A DNA stretch of 64,000 nucleotides from Phyllobacterium zundukense (GCF_002764115.1 NZ_CP017940.1:1276501-1340500); one strand, 5' to 3'. Shown: positions 29,401 to 39,888, counted from the stretch's first letter. A program made the numbers and translations. The notes: generated from the sequence alone by a model not told the origin.

Positions 29401-31609
29401 TATCGCTGCTGGAAAGCGCCAGCTGGATTTCCTGATTGCGCTCGTTGAGGCTCTTGGCGTGGTGGTCAAGCGTCTGTGCGATCTTGGCGTGCGTGTCGAC
29501 GAATGCAACGCGCATGCCTGATGTGCGGTCGTCCATGATCTTGGCATGGGCGTCGAGCGTCTGGCCGATCCTTGCGTCGTTGGCGTGGATTGCCGCCTCG
29601 ATCTGTCCGTTGCGGGAGTCGATCGTGCGAACATGTTCGTCGAGGGTCTGACGGATCTTCTCGTCCGTGTCGGAGAAGGCCGCATGCATGCCGGATGTGC
29701 GGTCTTCGATTGCCTTGGCGTGCTGCTCGAGTGTCGCGCCGATGCGTGCATCATTGTCGTCGAGCGCGGCGCGCAGGCCTGCAGTCCGATTGTCGAGGGA
29801 ATAGGTGTGACCTTCGATGATCTGGCCGATAGAAGATGTGCTGCTTTCCAGAACGCTCTTCAGGTTTGACGTATGATCGCCAATCTGACCTGCATGCTGG
29901 CTGATGATCGAAGCGGCGCGCTCTGTTTCGCCCGACAGCGTGGCTGCCAGCGCTTCGCGGCTTTCAACAAGTTTGTCGGCAAAGGCTGCCGCATTCGTCG
30001 AGAGCAGGCTGCCGACCGATTCCGACAGGCTCGACAGGTCATTGCCGATCTTGGCCTTGGTCTCGTCGACGATACCGTCAATCGAAGCACGGCCGTCGGT
30101 GAAGGTCTTGGCGATATCGCGGGTGCGCTCGATCAACTGTTCGTTGATCTGGCGCGCACGGGCTTCAAGGGCTGAATTGAGACGCTCGGTGCTGGTATCG
30201 AGCGATTGAGCGCGTGTCTCGAACTCGGCGAGGAGCGAGCGGCCGCGTTCGTTGATCGTTGTGTCGAGCCCGGCGAGGCGCGTGTCGAATTCGCCGACCA
30301 ACGTCTGTGTGGCGTTACCAAGCAGCGACAGCATGCTGTTGGTGCGGCCATCCAGCGTATCGGCCAGCTTCATCGTTACGGTATCGGTCTGCTCGGACAA
30401 TGCGGCAATGCGCATTTCCAGAAGGTTTGCAAAGGCTTCGCCGGAAGTGCTGATCTTGTGCGAGATGTCGTCGGAACGCGAGGTAATGGATTCCGAGATC
30501 GCCTGGCCGCTCTGGGTAAGACGGTCGATAAGCGTCTCACCAGACTGGCTGATCGACATGGTCAGGTTGGTCGAGGCGTTGGAGAGATTTTCGCGCAGCG
30601 ATTCACCGGCTTGCGACAGTTCATCCTTTAGCTGTTCATGGGCACTCGAGATCGAAGCGCGGACGCGTTCGGCATGGCCAATGACCGATTCGCGCTCGCC
30701 GCCGAGCCGGTCGACAAGTGTGCGGATGCGAAATTCATTGTCCGTGTAGACACGTTCGAGCTGGTTGACCTCGGTCTGAACCAGCGTCTCAAGCTCCACG
30801 GCGCGGGCGAGGGTGCGTTCGACGCCTTCGCTCATCGCGGCCACTTCGCGGCGCACGGCTTGTCCCAATGAGGCAACCCGGTCAGACGAGAGCATTTCCG
30901 GCTCGGACAGGCGCATGGCCGCTTCAGCCATGGAGCGCGCGGCATACTGCATTTCCTGGGCGCGACGGACCATCAGGGCAAACGCCCAGAACAGCATGAT
31001 CGGCACAATGATGGCGACGGCCAAACCGATAGCATATGGCGCTGCGGCGAAGTCCGAGAACGAGCGAATCGACCGGATTGAAGAACCGTAGAGGGCATTG
31101 CCGAGGGCAAACATACCGCCAGCCCAAAGGATGCTGACGATCGCAGTGGCAAGGCGATACGATTTGGGTGCCTGTACGGTTGTCGTCGGGCGTGACGTGG
31201 TGGACGTCTGCAGCAAATCGTCGTTTGCCGGCTTGAATGTCTGTGTCGGAACCGCCGGCGCCCTTGGCGGAGCGGGCGGAGCTGCCGGAATAGGGTTTGC
31301 AGCCTTGATCTGGGGCTTGGGCGCCGGGAGCGGAACAGGTGGTTCCACTACTACTGGTGCCTTGACTTCAGCGGCTTTCACCGGTTCCGGGGTTGCAGGC
31401 GGGTTGTGCTTTTCCGCTGCAAGCTCCTGGGCTGCCTGTGAAATCTGCGCTTCCAGATCAGTGAAGGACAAGAGATCGTCATCGACAGGCGACAAATCCA
31501 TATCCATCCCAAGCGTCGACTCGTCGAAGTCAATTTCGAGAGCCTTTTCAAGAGCTTGACCAAGTTCGTCTTCGGTCTTCACTGCTTTGCTTTTCGGGGC
31601 TGTGGCCAT
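26462..31609 (-). CDS. Giant GPR/RgsE-like polar-growth protein
   Basis: A 1,715-residue inner-membrane protein. Residues 1-150 are cytosolic, acidic then Pro/Ala-rich. Two membrane helices lie at about 151-174 and 190-213. The rest is almost wholly helical, and residues 562-1083 are exactly 18 contiguous 29-residue repeats. The C-terminal 70 residues form a compact conserved-looking domain (LYTLKGQQTFDEIKRKY). Such proteins are often annotated kinesin-like or apolipoprotein-like. The closest described case is the GPR (growth pole ring) protein of Agrobacterium, RgsE in Sinorhizobium, needed for unipolar growth; that assignment rests on architecture. The start at 31609 has GAGGT 6 nt upstream. 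Confidence 0.75.
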   Translation of the reverse strand: MATAPKSKAVKTEDELGQALEKALEIDFDESTLGMDMDLSPVDDDLLSFTDLEAQISQAAQELAAEKHNPPATPEPVKAAEVKAPVVVEPPVPLPAPKPQIKAANPIPAAPPAPPRAPAVPTQTFKPANDDLLQTSTTSRPTTTVQAPKSYRLATAIVSILWAGGMFALGNALYGSSIRSIRSFSDFAAAPYAIGLAVAIIVPIMLFWAFALMVRRAQEMQYAARSMAEAAMRLSEPEMLSSDRVASLGQAVRREVAAMSEGVERTLARAVELETLVQTEVNQLERVYTDNEFRIRTLVDRLGGERESVIGHAERVRASISSAHEQLKDELSQAGESLRENLSNASTNLTMSISQSGETLIDRLTQSGQAISESITSRSDDISHKISTSGEAFANLLEMRIAALSEQTDTVTMKLADTLDGRTNSMLSLLGNATQTLVGEFDTRLAGLDTTINERGRSLLAEFETRAQSLDTSTERLNSALEARARQINEQLIERTRDIAKTFTDGRASIDGIVDETKAKIGNDLSSLSESVGSLLSTNAAAFADKLVESREALAATLSGETERAASIISQHAGQIGDHTSNLKSVLESSTSSIGQIIEGHTYSLDNRTAGLRAALDDNDARIGATLEQHAKAIEDRTSGMHAAFSDTDEKIRQTLDEHVRTIDSRNGQIEAAIHANDARIGQTLDAHAKIMDDRTSGMRVAFVDTHAKIAQTLDHHAKSLNERNQEIQLALSSSDIKLGDTLSAHTQAIDSRNAEIQATLLNSGARIDDTLGGFIDSVDDRTNRIESALTSSDARISDVLASHASAIEDRTAGIEQALSNSDQRIGQTLASHASALDERTAGIQSALENTHSRIGETLAQHANVIDTRTAGIRSILDDSNARIGETLTKHVTDIDARTAGIRSVLDGSNARIGETLAQHVNDIDARTAGIRSALENSNASIDETLAKHAGDIEARAAGIRSLLENSNGEISDTLASHISVLDERAAAIRAALSESDSRIGDTLNTHASQIDDRISGIRAAMEQGTAALDRTLDNQASAISDRTVALQAVLQDSAEVLAKAFENHGGTIDERTTTMQDALAIGVDNVRKSLEQSASVVARSLRDKISEAASSLTGEAQKAGEALDGHGEAFSQRMNESLAQTEMRLGERAREAAANLEALEARFSAATDSTASKLAESTRELNEVLAARSQEIIGILDNTAQPLVDSLADNGRTLASQLVEATTAATERLRVENAALINAIASRTAETITAVQAAKAGLTDDVSNLIDRLSASNAKLGELIDMATKNLGDIDGRLLDTTTAFAENATKAAESFQTSTRLIDGNLGKLSQLSNSTLTDIASIAKRFEDHGSMLNAASELINASQTNLASTFDERQEALQNLAAGLVAKSEGIEKTMRSFESLVSSAFDRAEGRATQTTEQIRNSISEVVEQASQKFANATDEIRRSSAAIRAELEETRSELQRGVMDMPEEAKQSTAQMRKAVSEQINALKELSEIVQKSGRLTDVGEARVVRGSARAAVAVAAQPQQRSEPVAAPQPQANAPAPATAAPAIRGTLDVRGNAAPARPAGNGWVSDLLRRASSDEAQVEPTAKTPDAGGRSPGQVVESLNSLSIDITRAIDHEASVELWQRYRAGERNVFTRRLYTLKGQQTFDEIKRKYQADSEFRRAVDRYMDDFERLLEDVTRNDRDNVMTQNYLTSDTGKVYTMLAHASNRLR
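28361..29926 (-). repeat. 18 tandem 87-bp repeats within the GPR-like gene
   Basis: Each unit encodes 29 residues on the plan xARIGxTLxxHAxxIDxRTx followed by AGIRxALxxS. The phase is kept without gaps from 29926 down to 28361 (18 x 87 = 1,566 nt). Identity is highest in the middle units; two adjacent units share a 34-nt identical block (28810-28843 and 28897-28930), showing recent duplication or conversion. Confidence 0.92.
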
Positions 31610-31913
31610 GTTTACCTCACAATATTGGACGGTGACCACATGTGGAGCCCACCGCGCCATACTCTTTACGCCGCTAGTGTATCGTACTGGCACATGGCTT
31701 GGAAAGAAACAATGGATTCGGGAAATGCTTAAAAGTTTAAACACAAGGTTAATTTTTTGAGGTCGATCGAAATTTCACGCGAACATCAAAATTTACCAAA
31801 CGTTCACCATAACTGGCCATTTCGGCGCAGCGCTTGCCTCGTTTTAACCTTGAATCAGCGGCATTTGAGTAAACTTGTCAGTTCAAATTGTAAAAGCGTT
31901 CAGGAGTGTACCA
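31610..31913. promoter_or_regulatory. Divergent promoter region between GPR-like and Hpt-like genes
   Basis: About 300 nt, A/T-rich in the middle, with no gene. It must hold promoters for both genes. It contains TTAA-ACACAAGG-TTAA at about 31737-31752, close to a CtrA half-site pair but with 8 rather than 7 spacer bases, so I do not call a CtrA site. Confidence 0.5.
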
Positions 31914-32288
31914 ATGGCACTGCCACAACAAGCTTCGATGGCCTTCGCACTACCCGGTGGCGAAACATCGAAGCCATCCCGCAAGCGGCCCATCGATCTC
32001 GTTCATCTGACGCGTGAAACCTTTGGCAACAGGGCTCTCGAAATCGAAATCCTCAACCTGTTTTCCCGCCAGATATGCGGTATCGTCGATCGCCTGACTC
32101 ACGCCAATACGGACGAACGCGTGCGTCTTGCCAGGTCATTGAAGGGTTCTGCCCGTGCCATCGGTGCGTTTCGCGTTGCTGAAATGGCGGAGGCGATCGA
32201 ACAGGCACCCTCCGATACCAGAAAGATCAAAGACCTGCACCGAGTCATCGACGATGTACGCGATTATATTGCGGCAATCACGCGTTAA
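31914..32288 (+). CDS. Hpt-like protein lacking the phosphoacceptor histidine
   Basis: A 124-residue helical protein of Hpt type. The Hpt core segment normally reads HxLKGSAxxIGA; here it is ARSLKGSARAIGA with Arg74 where the phosphorylated His should be. The rest of the four-helix pattern is intact. The start at 31914 has AGGAG 8 nt upstream. Without His it cannot relay phosphate by the usual route and may instead bind a receiver or kinase as a decoy or structural partner. It is divergent from the GPR-like gene. Confidence 0.72.
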   Translation: MALPQQASMAFALPGGETSKPSRKRPIDLVHLTRETFGNRALEIEILNLFSRQICGIVDRLTHANTDERVRLARSLKGSARAIGAFRVAEMAEAIEQAPSDTRKIKDLHRVIDDVRDYIAAITR

Positions 32289-32423
32289 CATGCTGGGCTA
32301 GTCTGGCTTCCTGCATTCCGGGACAAGCGTGCGTCATGCCTTAAGGCTGCGTCAGGGAGTACAATTGACTTCCCTGTCCAAATCCCTATGTCAGCGTTAA
32401 CTTTCCTGCTTGGGGCATTTCTT

Positions 32424-32744
32424 ATGGCAAAGATCACGTTTGTCACCTTCGATGGCGTGCGTATTGAAGCGAACGCAGAAAACGGCTCGACCGTGATGGA
32501 AAATGCCATCCGCAATGCGGTGCCTGGCATCGATGCGGAGTGCGGCGGCGCCTGCGCCTGCGCAACCTGCCATGTCTATGTCGACGAAGATTGGACCTCC
32601 GTGACCGGCGAGCCCGAAGCCATGGAAGAGGACATGCTGGATTTCGCCTATGACGTTCGCCCTAACTCGCGCCTGTCCTGCCAGATTCGCGTTTCGGATG
32701 ATCTGGAGGGGCTGGTCGTACATGTTCCAGAGCGTCAGGCTTGA
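32424..32744 (+). CDS. [2Fe-2S] ferredoxin, adrenodoxin type
   Basis: A 106-residue electron carrier. The cluster ligands follow the adrenodoxin spacing: Cys40, Cys46, Cys49 and Cys86 (CX5CX2C...C); Cys44 is extra. The start at 32424 ([11 protein letters not shown]) is the family N-terminus. Adrenodoxin-type ferredoxins serve P450s, Fe-S assembly or oxygenases. A TrxR-type ferredoxin-NADP reductase is encoded 200 nt downstream on the same strand and is the obvious reductase candidate. Confidence 0.92.
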   Translation: MAKITFVTFDGVRIEANAENGSTVMENAIRNAVPGIDAECGGACACATCHVYVDEDWTSVTGEPEAMEEDMLDFAYDVRPNSRLSCQIRVSDDLEGLVVHVPERQA

Positions 32745-32783
32745 TTAATTAGCTGATATTTTCTCATCCACCGATTAGAATAA

Positions 32784-34585
<1,802 letters not shown>

Positions 34586-34715
34586 TTGGTATTTCCTTTT
34601 CAGCCAAGTCTGCCCGATCCTGACCCTACCGTCAAAAACATTGCAGATGAATTGACGTTGCGCACGTTCTGATCAAAAACAGGACAAGGATTTGTGAAGT
34701 TCAAGGAGCGCGCCG

Positions 34716-35555
34716 ATGCAACGGGAATGGAAGCTGGCACATGGCCGGTCTCTGACATTGGGGGATCGAGCGCTGATCATGGGCGTTCTCAATGTTACGC
34801 CGGACTCTTTTTCCGATGGCGGACTGCATTACTCGCTCGACCAGGCATTGGCCGGTGCGCGTGCGATGATGGCTGGGGGCGCGTCGATCATCGACGTCGG
34901 CGGTGAGTCGACCCGTCCCGGCGCGACGCGGGTTGAACCCGCTGTCGAACAATCTCGCGTGCTGCCGGTGATCGAGGCGCTGGTGAAGGAGACGGATGTC
35001 ATCATCTCCGTCGATACTTATCGTGAGGAAACTGCTCGCCTTGCTGTTGCCGCCGGGGCCCACATCGTCAACGATGTCTGGGGCGTTCAGCGCGAGCCTG
35101 CCATTGCCGATCTGGCCGCGGAGACCGGCGCCGGCCTCGTCATCATGCATACGGGGCGCGAGCGTGAACGCGACCCGGATGTCATCGTCGATCAGTTTGC
35201 ATTCCTCAACCGGTCGCTGGAAATCGCCAAACTTGCCGGTGTTTCGCGCGATCAGATCGTGCTTGATCCCGGATTCGGCTTTGCGAAGGATACGGCCGAA
35301 AACATCGCACTGATGGACCGTTTCGCCGAACTTTCGGCATTTGGCTACCCGTTCCTCGTTGGCACCTCGCGCAAACGGTTCCTCGGCGCAACGTCGGGCG
35401 GCGAGGCTGAACAGCGGGATGTTGCGACTTCCGCCTCTTCGGCGATCCTGCGGCTAGCCGGCGCGGATATCTTCCGGGTGCATGATGTTGCAATGAACCG
35501 GAGTGCTCTTTCCCTGGCGGACGCCGTGCTGAACGCGCGCCGCCAGCGAAGTTGA
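34716..35555 (+). CDS. folP: Dihydropteroate synthase
   Basis: A 279-residue TIM-barrel enzyme joining p-aminobenzoate to 6-hydroxymethyl-dihydropterin pyrophosphate; the target of sulfonamides. Motifs are NVTPDSFSDGG near residue 26, the pterin-binding DVGGESTRPGA, DPGFGFAKD and GTSRKRFLG. It is followed immediately by folK. The frame begins ATGCAACGG after a GGAGCG site. Confidence 0.95.
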   Translation: MQREWKLAHGRSLTLGDRALIMGVLNVTPDSFSDGGLHYSLDQALAGARAMMAGGASIIDVGGESTRPGATRVEPAVEQSRVLPVIEALVKETDVIISVDTYREETARLAVAAGAHIVNDVWGVQREPAIADLAAETGAGLVIMHTGRERERDPDVIVDQFAFLNRSLEIAKLAGVSRDQIVLDPGFGFAKDTAENIALMDRFAELSAFGYPFLVGTSRKRFLGATSGGEAEQRDVATSASSAILRLAGADIFRVHDVAMNRSALSLADAVLNARRQRS

Positions 35556-35557
35556 GC

Positions 35558-36079
35558 ATGTCGATGCGAAGGGCCTGGCTGGGGCTAGGCGGCAATATCG
35601 GCGATCCAGTGGCTTCCATGGCGAAGGCATTGCGCGCATTGCACAGGCGGAGTGACACGCGCGTTCTGGCGGTGTCGCCGGTCTATCGCACGCCGCCGTG
35701 GGGCGTAATTGACCAGGCCTGGTTTCACAATGCCTGTGCCGAGGTCACGACCTCACTCCAACCGGAGGCGCTGCTTGCCACCTGCCTCGATATCGAAAAA
35801 CGCATGAAGCGCCAGCGCATCGAGCGCTGGGGGCCACGCATCATCGACATCGATGTTCTTGCTTATGAGGGCGAGGAGGCGTTTGAGAGTCCGACATTGT
35901 TGCTGCCGCACCCACGTATGACCGAACGGGCCTTTGTGATGGTCCCGCTTGCCGATATCGCCCCGGAATTGCTGATCAGCGGCAAGTCAGTCGCTGAGTG
36001 GTCAAGGCTCTGCGACAGGAGCGGCATAGAAAAAGCCCGCAATGATGCGGGCTGGTGGCGTCAGGGCGAAACGCAATAA
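35558..36079 (+). CDS. folK: 2-amino-4-hydroxy-6-hydroxymethyldihydropteridine pyrophosphokinase
   Basis: Transfers pyrophosphate from ATP to 6-hydroxymethyl-dihydropterin, making the substrate of FolP. About 173 residues. The HPPK motifs LGGNIGDP, YRTPPWG and the RWGPRIIDIDVL signature with its two Asp metal ligands are intact. The start is ATG at 35558 or 35564; a TTG at 35552 is less likely. folB, often placed between folP and folK in relatives, is missing here. Confidence 0.93.
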   Translation: MSMRRAWLGLGGNIGDPVASMAKALRALHRRSDTRVLAVSPVYRTPPWGVIDQAWFHNACAEVTTSLQPEALLATCLDIEKRMKRQRIERWGPRIIDIDVLAYEGEEAFESPTLLLPHPRMTERAFVMVPLADIAPELLISGKSVAEWSRLCDRSGIEKARNDAGWWRQGETQ

Positions 36080-36081
36080 GA

Positions 36082-36624
36082 CTAGTTCTTGGCGATGCTG
36101 CCGACTGCGGTCGCATCGACCCGCTTGAGCGTCATGCCGACAACCGGGATCAGCTGATCCTCGAGGCGAACGGAAATGGTGACGTTCATGGTATTGTCAC
36201 CGGTGAACTTCGCCTGCATTGCACCGTTCAACTGCTTGCGGCTGATTGCGAGTACGACGCGGTCGCCCGAAACATTGCCGCCGGTGATGTCGAGGCCCTT
36301 ACCAGCGGAGCCATCAAGGAAACTGCCCTTGTAGCTGTTGCCTGCGCGCACAATCGTTGCTTTCATCGGCTGGTTGAAAATGCCGACGCGGCAACTGCCA
36401 TCCAGTGTCATGCCTGCTTTTTGCTCAGGCGTCGTGCCATCGAGCGTGCAGGTGAACTTGGTGCCCTTGTACTTGCCGGCAACGATCTCGCCGGGACCAA
36501 CCCATTGGCCTTCAATAGTCTGGAAGAATTCCGCGTCCTTGTCCTTGGCTTGCGCCGGCAACGCGAAGAGCGCGCAGGCGAACAGGGAGAGGGTAGCGGC
36601 TGCTGCGCTTCTTTTCATCGACAA
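36082..36624 (-). CDS. Secreted protein of unknown function
   Basis: A 180-residue exported protein. A signal peptide ends after PAQA (about residue 26). The mature part is rich in beta-strand patterns (FFQTIEGQWVGPGEIV, then alternating hydrophobics) and holds two cysteines (FTCTLDG and GSCRVG), suggesting a small disulfide-bonded barrel. I do not recognise the family with certainty. It is convergent with folK, 2 nt apart. Confidence 0.7.
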   Translation of the reverse strand: MSMKRSAAAATLSLFACALFALPAQAKDKDAEFFQTIEGQWVGPGEIVAGKYKGTKFTCTLDGTTPEQKAGMTLDGSCRVGIFNQPMKATIVRAGNSYKGSFLDGSAGKGLDITGGNVSGDRVVLAISRKQLNGAMQAKFTGDNTMNVTISVRLEDQLIPVVGMTLKRVDATAVGSIAKN

Positions 36625-36754
36625 GACTCAACACAAATTATTGGAATGGGGCACGTGCGGCAATCATCGTCCGGAATGGTTAACGGATGGTTGTCATCCC
36701 CACAAAACTTGCTCCGAATAAAATTACAACCCCAGAACGCCGACAAAGTGCAGT

Positions 36755-37837
36755 TTAGTCCTTTTTTGTGCCCCCGATCCGCGCCAGATCCCCGATGAAA
36801 TCGCCGATTCCAGGGCGCCTTTCGGCATTGAAGGGGAAGGGACGCACCAGATCCATGGCGGAAATACCGATGCGCGCTGTCATCAGGCCATTGATGACGC
36901 CTTCGCCGAGCCGCGCGGACAATTTCGCCGCCAAGCCGTGACCCACCAGTTGCTGGATGATGCTGTCGCCCATCGCCACGGTGCCGGTCACGGCAAGATG
37001 CGCGATGACATTGCGAGTGAGTTTCAGAAAGCCGAGTGTGCCGGGCCGACCGCCATAGAGCTCCGAGAGGCGGCGGATGAGGCGCGCCGATTCGAACACC
37101 ACATAGCCAATGTCGACCAGCGCACGCGGACTGACCGCCGTGACGATGGATACGCGTTTGGATGCGGCAAGGATCATGTCGCGTGCCTGCCGGTCGAGCG
37201 GGCGCAATAGCTCGGTTTCCGTGAGCCGGATCAGATCGCGCCCGTCGATCACATCGTCGCGCAGGTCATGCAGCATAGCCCGGCCTTTGGCTGTGGCAGG
37301 GAGGGTCGCTGCAATGGACGTCAGTTTGGCAACGGCAGCCTTGGCAGCGCGAGCATCGTTGTCGGCTGCTGCCTTGGCGGCCTCGTCGCGCAGGCTCTGC
37401 ACGGAGGCGAGGCGGCGCAGCGCAAGGCCTTCCCTTATGACAATGGCAAACAGGGCAAAGAATGCTAGAACCGTGACACCCAGCGCCACCCAGCCGAGCC
37501 ATGGCGCGCGCTCGAACAATGTGCGAATGAGATTATCAGCCCATAGGCCAAGCGCCAGCGACACCAGTACGCCAAGCGCTCCGGTCAACAGGGACGCAAA
37601 GGAAAAGCGCTTCTTGTGCACCATCGCTGGCGGCGGAGTCAGCGCGTCGAGTTCGTTTGCGGTCGTCGTGTCGAGATCGAACACATCGACTGCTGCCGGT
37701 GTGATGACAGCGACATCCTTGATCCCTGTGGGCCGTCGCTGCTGTGCCGAGCCGGAACCAGCCTTGCGTGGGGTTTCTGCCTGCTGCGGCTGGTCGATGC
37801 GAAAAGACGCGGGCTTGCGATGGTTTTGATCCGTCAT
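36755..37837 (-). CDS. YcjF-like DUF697 membrane protein (TIGR01620 type)
   Basis: A 360-residue inner-membrane protein. The first 85 residues are polar; two membrane helices lie at about 95-115 and 125-145 (LTGALGVLVSLALGLW and ALGVTVLAFFALFAIVI). A long DUF697-type helical region follows, including GDSIIQQLVGHGLAAKLSARLG. It overlaps the YcjX-like gene upstream by 4 nt, the arrangement seen for ycjX-ycjF. Biochemical role unknown. Confidence 0.85.
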   Translation of the reverse strand: MTDQNHRKPASFRIDQPQQAETPRKAGSGSAQQRRPTGIKDVAVITPAAVDVFDLDTTTANELDALTPPPAMVHKKRFSFASLLTGALGVLVSLALGLWADNLIRTLFERAPWLGWVALGVTVLAFFALFAIVIREGLALRRLASVQSLRDEAAKAAADNDARAAKAAVAKLTSIAATLPATAKGRAMLHDLRDDVIDGRDLIRLTETELLRPLDRQARDMILAASKRVSIVTAVSPRALVDIGYVVFESARLIRRLSELYGGRPGTLGFLKLTRNVIAHLAVTGTVAMGDSIIQQLVGHGLAAKLSARLGEGVINGLMTARIGISAMDLVRPFPFNAERRPGIGDFIGDLARIGGTKKD

Positions 37838-39297
37838 GCGAGGCGATCTCCGATCAGGAATTGTAGCGCGCGATCGAGCCTTATGTGCGGCAAGGACAGC
37901 GTGAAGCCCTCCGCTGTCCTTTCGAGCCGGGGAGGACGGAAGCGGACAAAGCGGATGGCCGGATCTTCCGAAACTGATTCCGCCTGTTCAAAAATTGAAT
38001 CCGGTTTCTCCGGTAAGTCACCGGGAAATATGGCTGTTTCCGTCTTGCCGTCGAACTGTTCGCCATTGATGGTTTCGCCCTTGAGAGGCGTTCCGACGAT
38101 GACGGGCAGTGTTTCCTTGCCCTGTGTCACTGTCGCTTCGCGTGTAGTGCGTACTGCCGCCATCGCCAGCACATCGACGCTCGCGCCGGAAAAGTCGGCA
38201 CGGCTGACCGCGCGATCGACGAGACGGCGGACAATAGCCTGCAGCCGGTCGTGGCTTTCGTGGTGCAGGTGATCGGCCTTCGTTGCCGCAACAAGGATGC
38301 GGCTGATGCGCCGTTGCACCAGGCCCGTCAGGAAATTGGTGCTGCCGGGGCGGAAGCAGGAGAGAATTTCCGTTAGCGCCCGTTCAAGATCGGCAACCGC
38401 TGCCGGGCCCGCATTCATGGCCTGCATGGCATCGACGAGAACAATCTGCCGGTCGAGCCGGGCAATATGCTCGCGAAAAAAAGGCTTCACCACATACGTT
38501 TTGTAGGCCTCATAGCGCCGTTCCATCATCGCGCCGAGCGTTCCGGGCCGGTGCTTTCCGGTACCAAGATTCGGTAGCGGTGCAAAGGTAAGCGCTGGCG
38601 AACCCTCGAGATCGCCCGGCATAAGAAAGCGGCCGGGCGGCAGCGTCGAGAGGGCGCGCTCATCGGCCTTTCCGGCTTTGAGGTAATCGGTGAAGCTCTT
38701 TGCAAGGCGCTGCGCTGTCATCTCGTCCGCCGGAGAATCCGGATCGGCGCTATCCGCCATCCTAAGCCAGTCCGTTGCCAGGTCACGGTGGCTCGGCTGC
38801 TGCGCCAGTTCGAAGGAGCCCTTGGAAAATTCAGCGTAGGATTTGCCGAGCAGCGGCAGGTCGAGCAGCCATTCCCCCGGATAGTCGACAATGTCGACGG
38901 AAAGCTTGCCGCCGGAGAACATGCGGTTCCACATCGAGGCCGATTCATATTCGATTGTCAGGCGCAGTTCGGATATCGCGCGCGTCGAATCCGGCCAGAT
39001 CCGCTCATCGATCAGTGCTTTGAGATGATCTTCATATTGGAAGCGCGGGACGGCATCGTCGGGCTGCTCTTCGAGATAGGCGCGGGCAATGCGTCCGGAT
39101 TTCTGCGCCTCGAACAGCGGAAGGCGCCCGCCATGGATCAGATTGTGCACGAATGCCGTGATGAAGACGGTTTTGCCGGCGCGGGAAAGACCGGTGACGC
39201 CGAGCCGCAGCGATGGGGAAACCAGCGCACTTGTCCGGTCCGCCAACGTATCCAGTACGATCTTCGCTTCGTCGGTAAGTGTGGTCAGTGTTCCCAA
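37834..39297 (-). CDS. YcjX-like GTPase (DUF463)
   Basis: A 487-residue P-loop protein. Walker A is GLSRAGKT at about residues 34-41, a G3-like DYPGEW near 134, and an ATKADH (G4-like) motif near 335. The family is stress-linked in enterobacteria, but its exact function is unknown. It lies between sixA and the YcjF-like gene, with the latter coupled by a 4-nt overlap, implying a common product. Confidence 0.88.
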   Translation of the reverse strand: MGTLTTLTDEAKIVLDTLADRTSALVSPSLRLGVTGLSRAGKTVFITAFVHNLIHGGRLPLFEAQKSGRIARAYLEEQPDDAVPRFQYEDHLKALIDERIWPDSTRAISELRLTIEYESASMWNRMFSGGKLSVDIVDYPGEWLLDLPLLGKSYAEFSKGSFELAQQPSHRDLATDWLRMADSADPDSPADEMTAQRLAKSFTDYLKAGKADERALSTLPPGRFLMPGDLEGSPALTFAPLPNLGTGKHRPGTLGAMMERRYEAYKTYVVKPFFREHIARLDRQIVLVDAMQAMNAGPAAVADLERALTEILSCFRPGSTNFLTGLVQRRISRILVAATKADHLHHESHDRLQAIVRRLVDRAVSRADFSGASVDVLAMAAVRTTREATVTQGKETLPVIVGTPLKGETINGEQFDGKTETAIFPGDLPEKPDSIFEQAESVSEDPAIRFVRFRPPRLERTAEGFTLSLPHIRLDRALQFLIGDRLA

Positions 39298-39372
39298 TTC
39301 AACCGTCCTATGGCCGCAGTCACAATTTCAGCCATATGGGACGAGGCCGGCTCAATGGCAAGAAATCGGTCT

Positions 39373-39888
39373 TCAGAGATGTTCAGAGGGGGAGAAGAAT
39401 GCTTGTAACGTGCCCGTTCCAGGACGGATTTCAGCGAGCGGGCTATCAAACTGGATGACAGCAAGCCCAGCCGTTGGAAAGCCGGACGTGAAGGTCGGAT
39501 GCGATGGTGGGTTACCCTGACCGGCGAGGGCGATGGCCAGTTCCTCCATCATTGGATTGTGGCCGACGAGCATGACCGAATTGGCTGTTTCATGTTCAAG
39601 CCCGGCCATCCGAATTGCCATGAGATAAGCGTCGGGACCGCCCGAATAAAGCTTTTCGGCTTCATCAAGGACGAAGGGTGGTTCCAGGTTGACGTATTCG
39701 AGGGTTTGCCTTGCCCTGATCGCCGGTGAACACAAGACGATCTCCGGTTTCAGCCCGGAGCGCCTGAGCTCCTGTCCAAGAACCTTTGCGGCTTCGATGC
39801 CGTCAGTATCCAGTGTCCGGTCGAAGTCTTTCTGGCCGGGAGAGGGCCAGACTGCTTTCGCGTGGCGGAGCAAATAGACTTGGCTCAT
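39373..39888 (-). CDS. SixA-type histidine phosphatase
   Basis: A 171-residue phosphohistidine phosphatase-like protein. The catalytic LRHAKA motif is at residues 7-12 and the second His lies in VGHNP. SixA dephosphorylates Hpt domains in E. coli phosphorelays. It is the first gene of a unit with the YcjX/YcjF-like genes, 75 nt apart. Confidence 0.88.
   Translation of the reverse strand: MSQVYLLRHAKAVWPSPGQKDFDRTLDTDGIEAAKVLGQELRRSGLKPEIVLCSPAIRARQTLEYVNLEPPFVLDEAEKLYSGGPDAYLMAIRMAGLEHETANSVMLVGHNPMMEELAIALAGQGNPPSHPTFTSGFPTAGLAVIQFDSPLAEIRPGTGTLQAFFSPSEHL

Noticed and set aside
28361..29926. Regular spacing suggestive of a CRISPR array
   Set aside because: The 87-nt units are contiguous coding repeats with diverged sequence and no spacers.
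31737..31752. Possible CtrA box TTAA-N8-TTAA before the Hpt-like gene
   Set aside because: Spacing is 8 rather than 7 nt; not enough to call.
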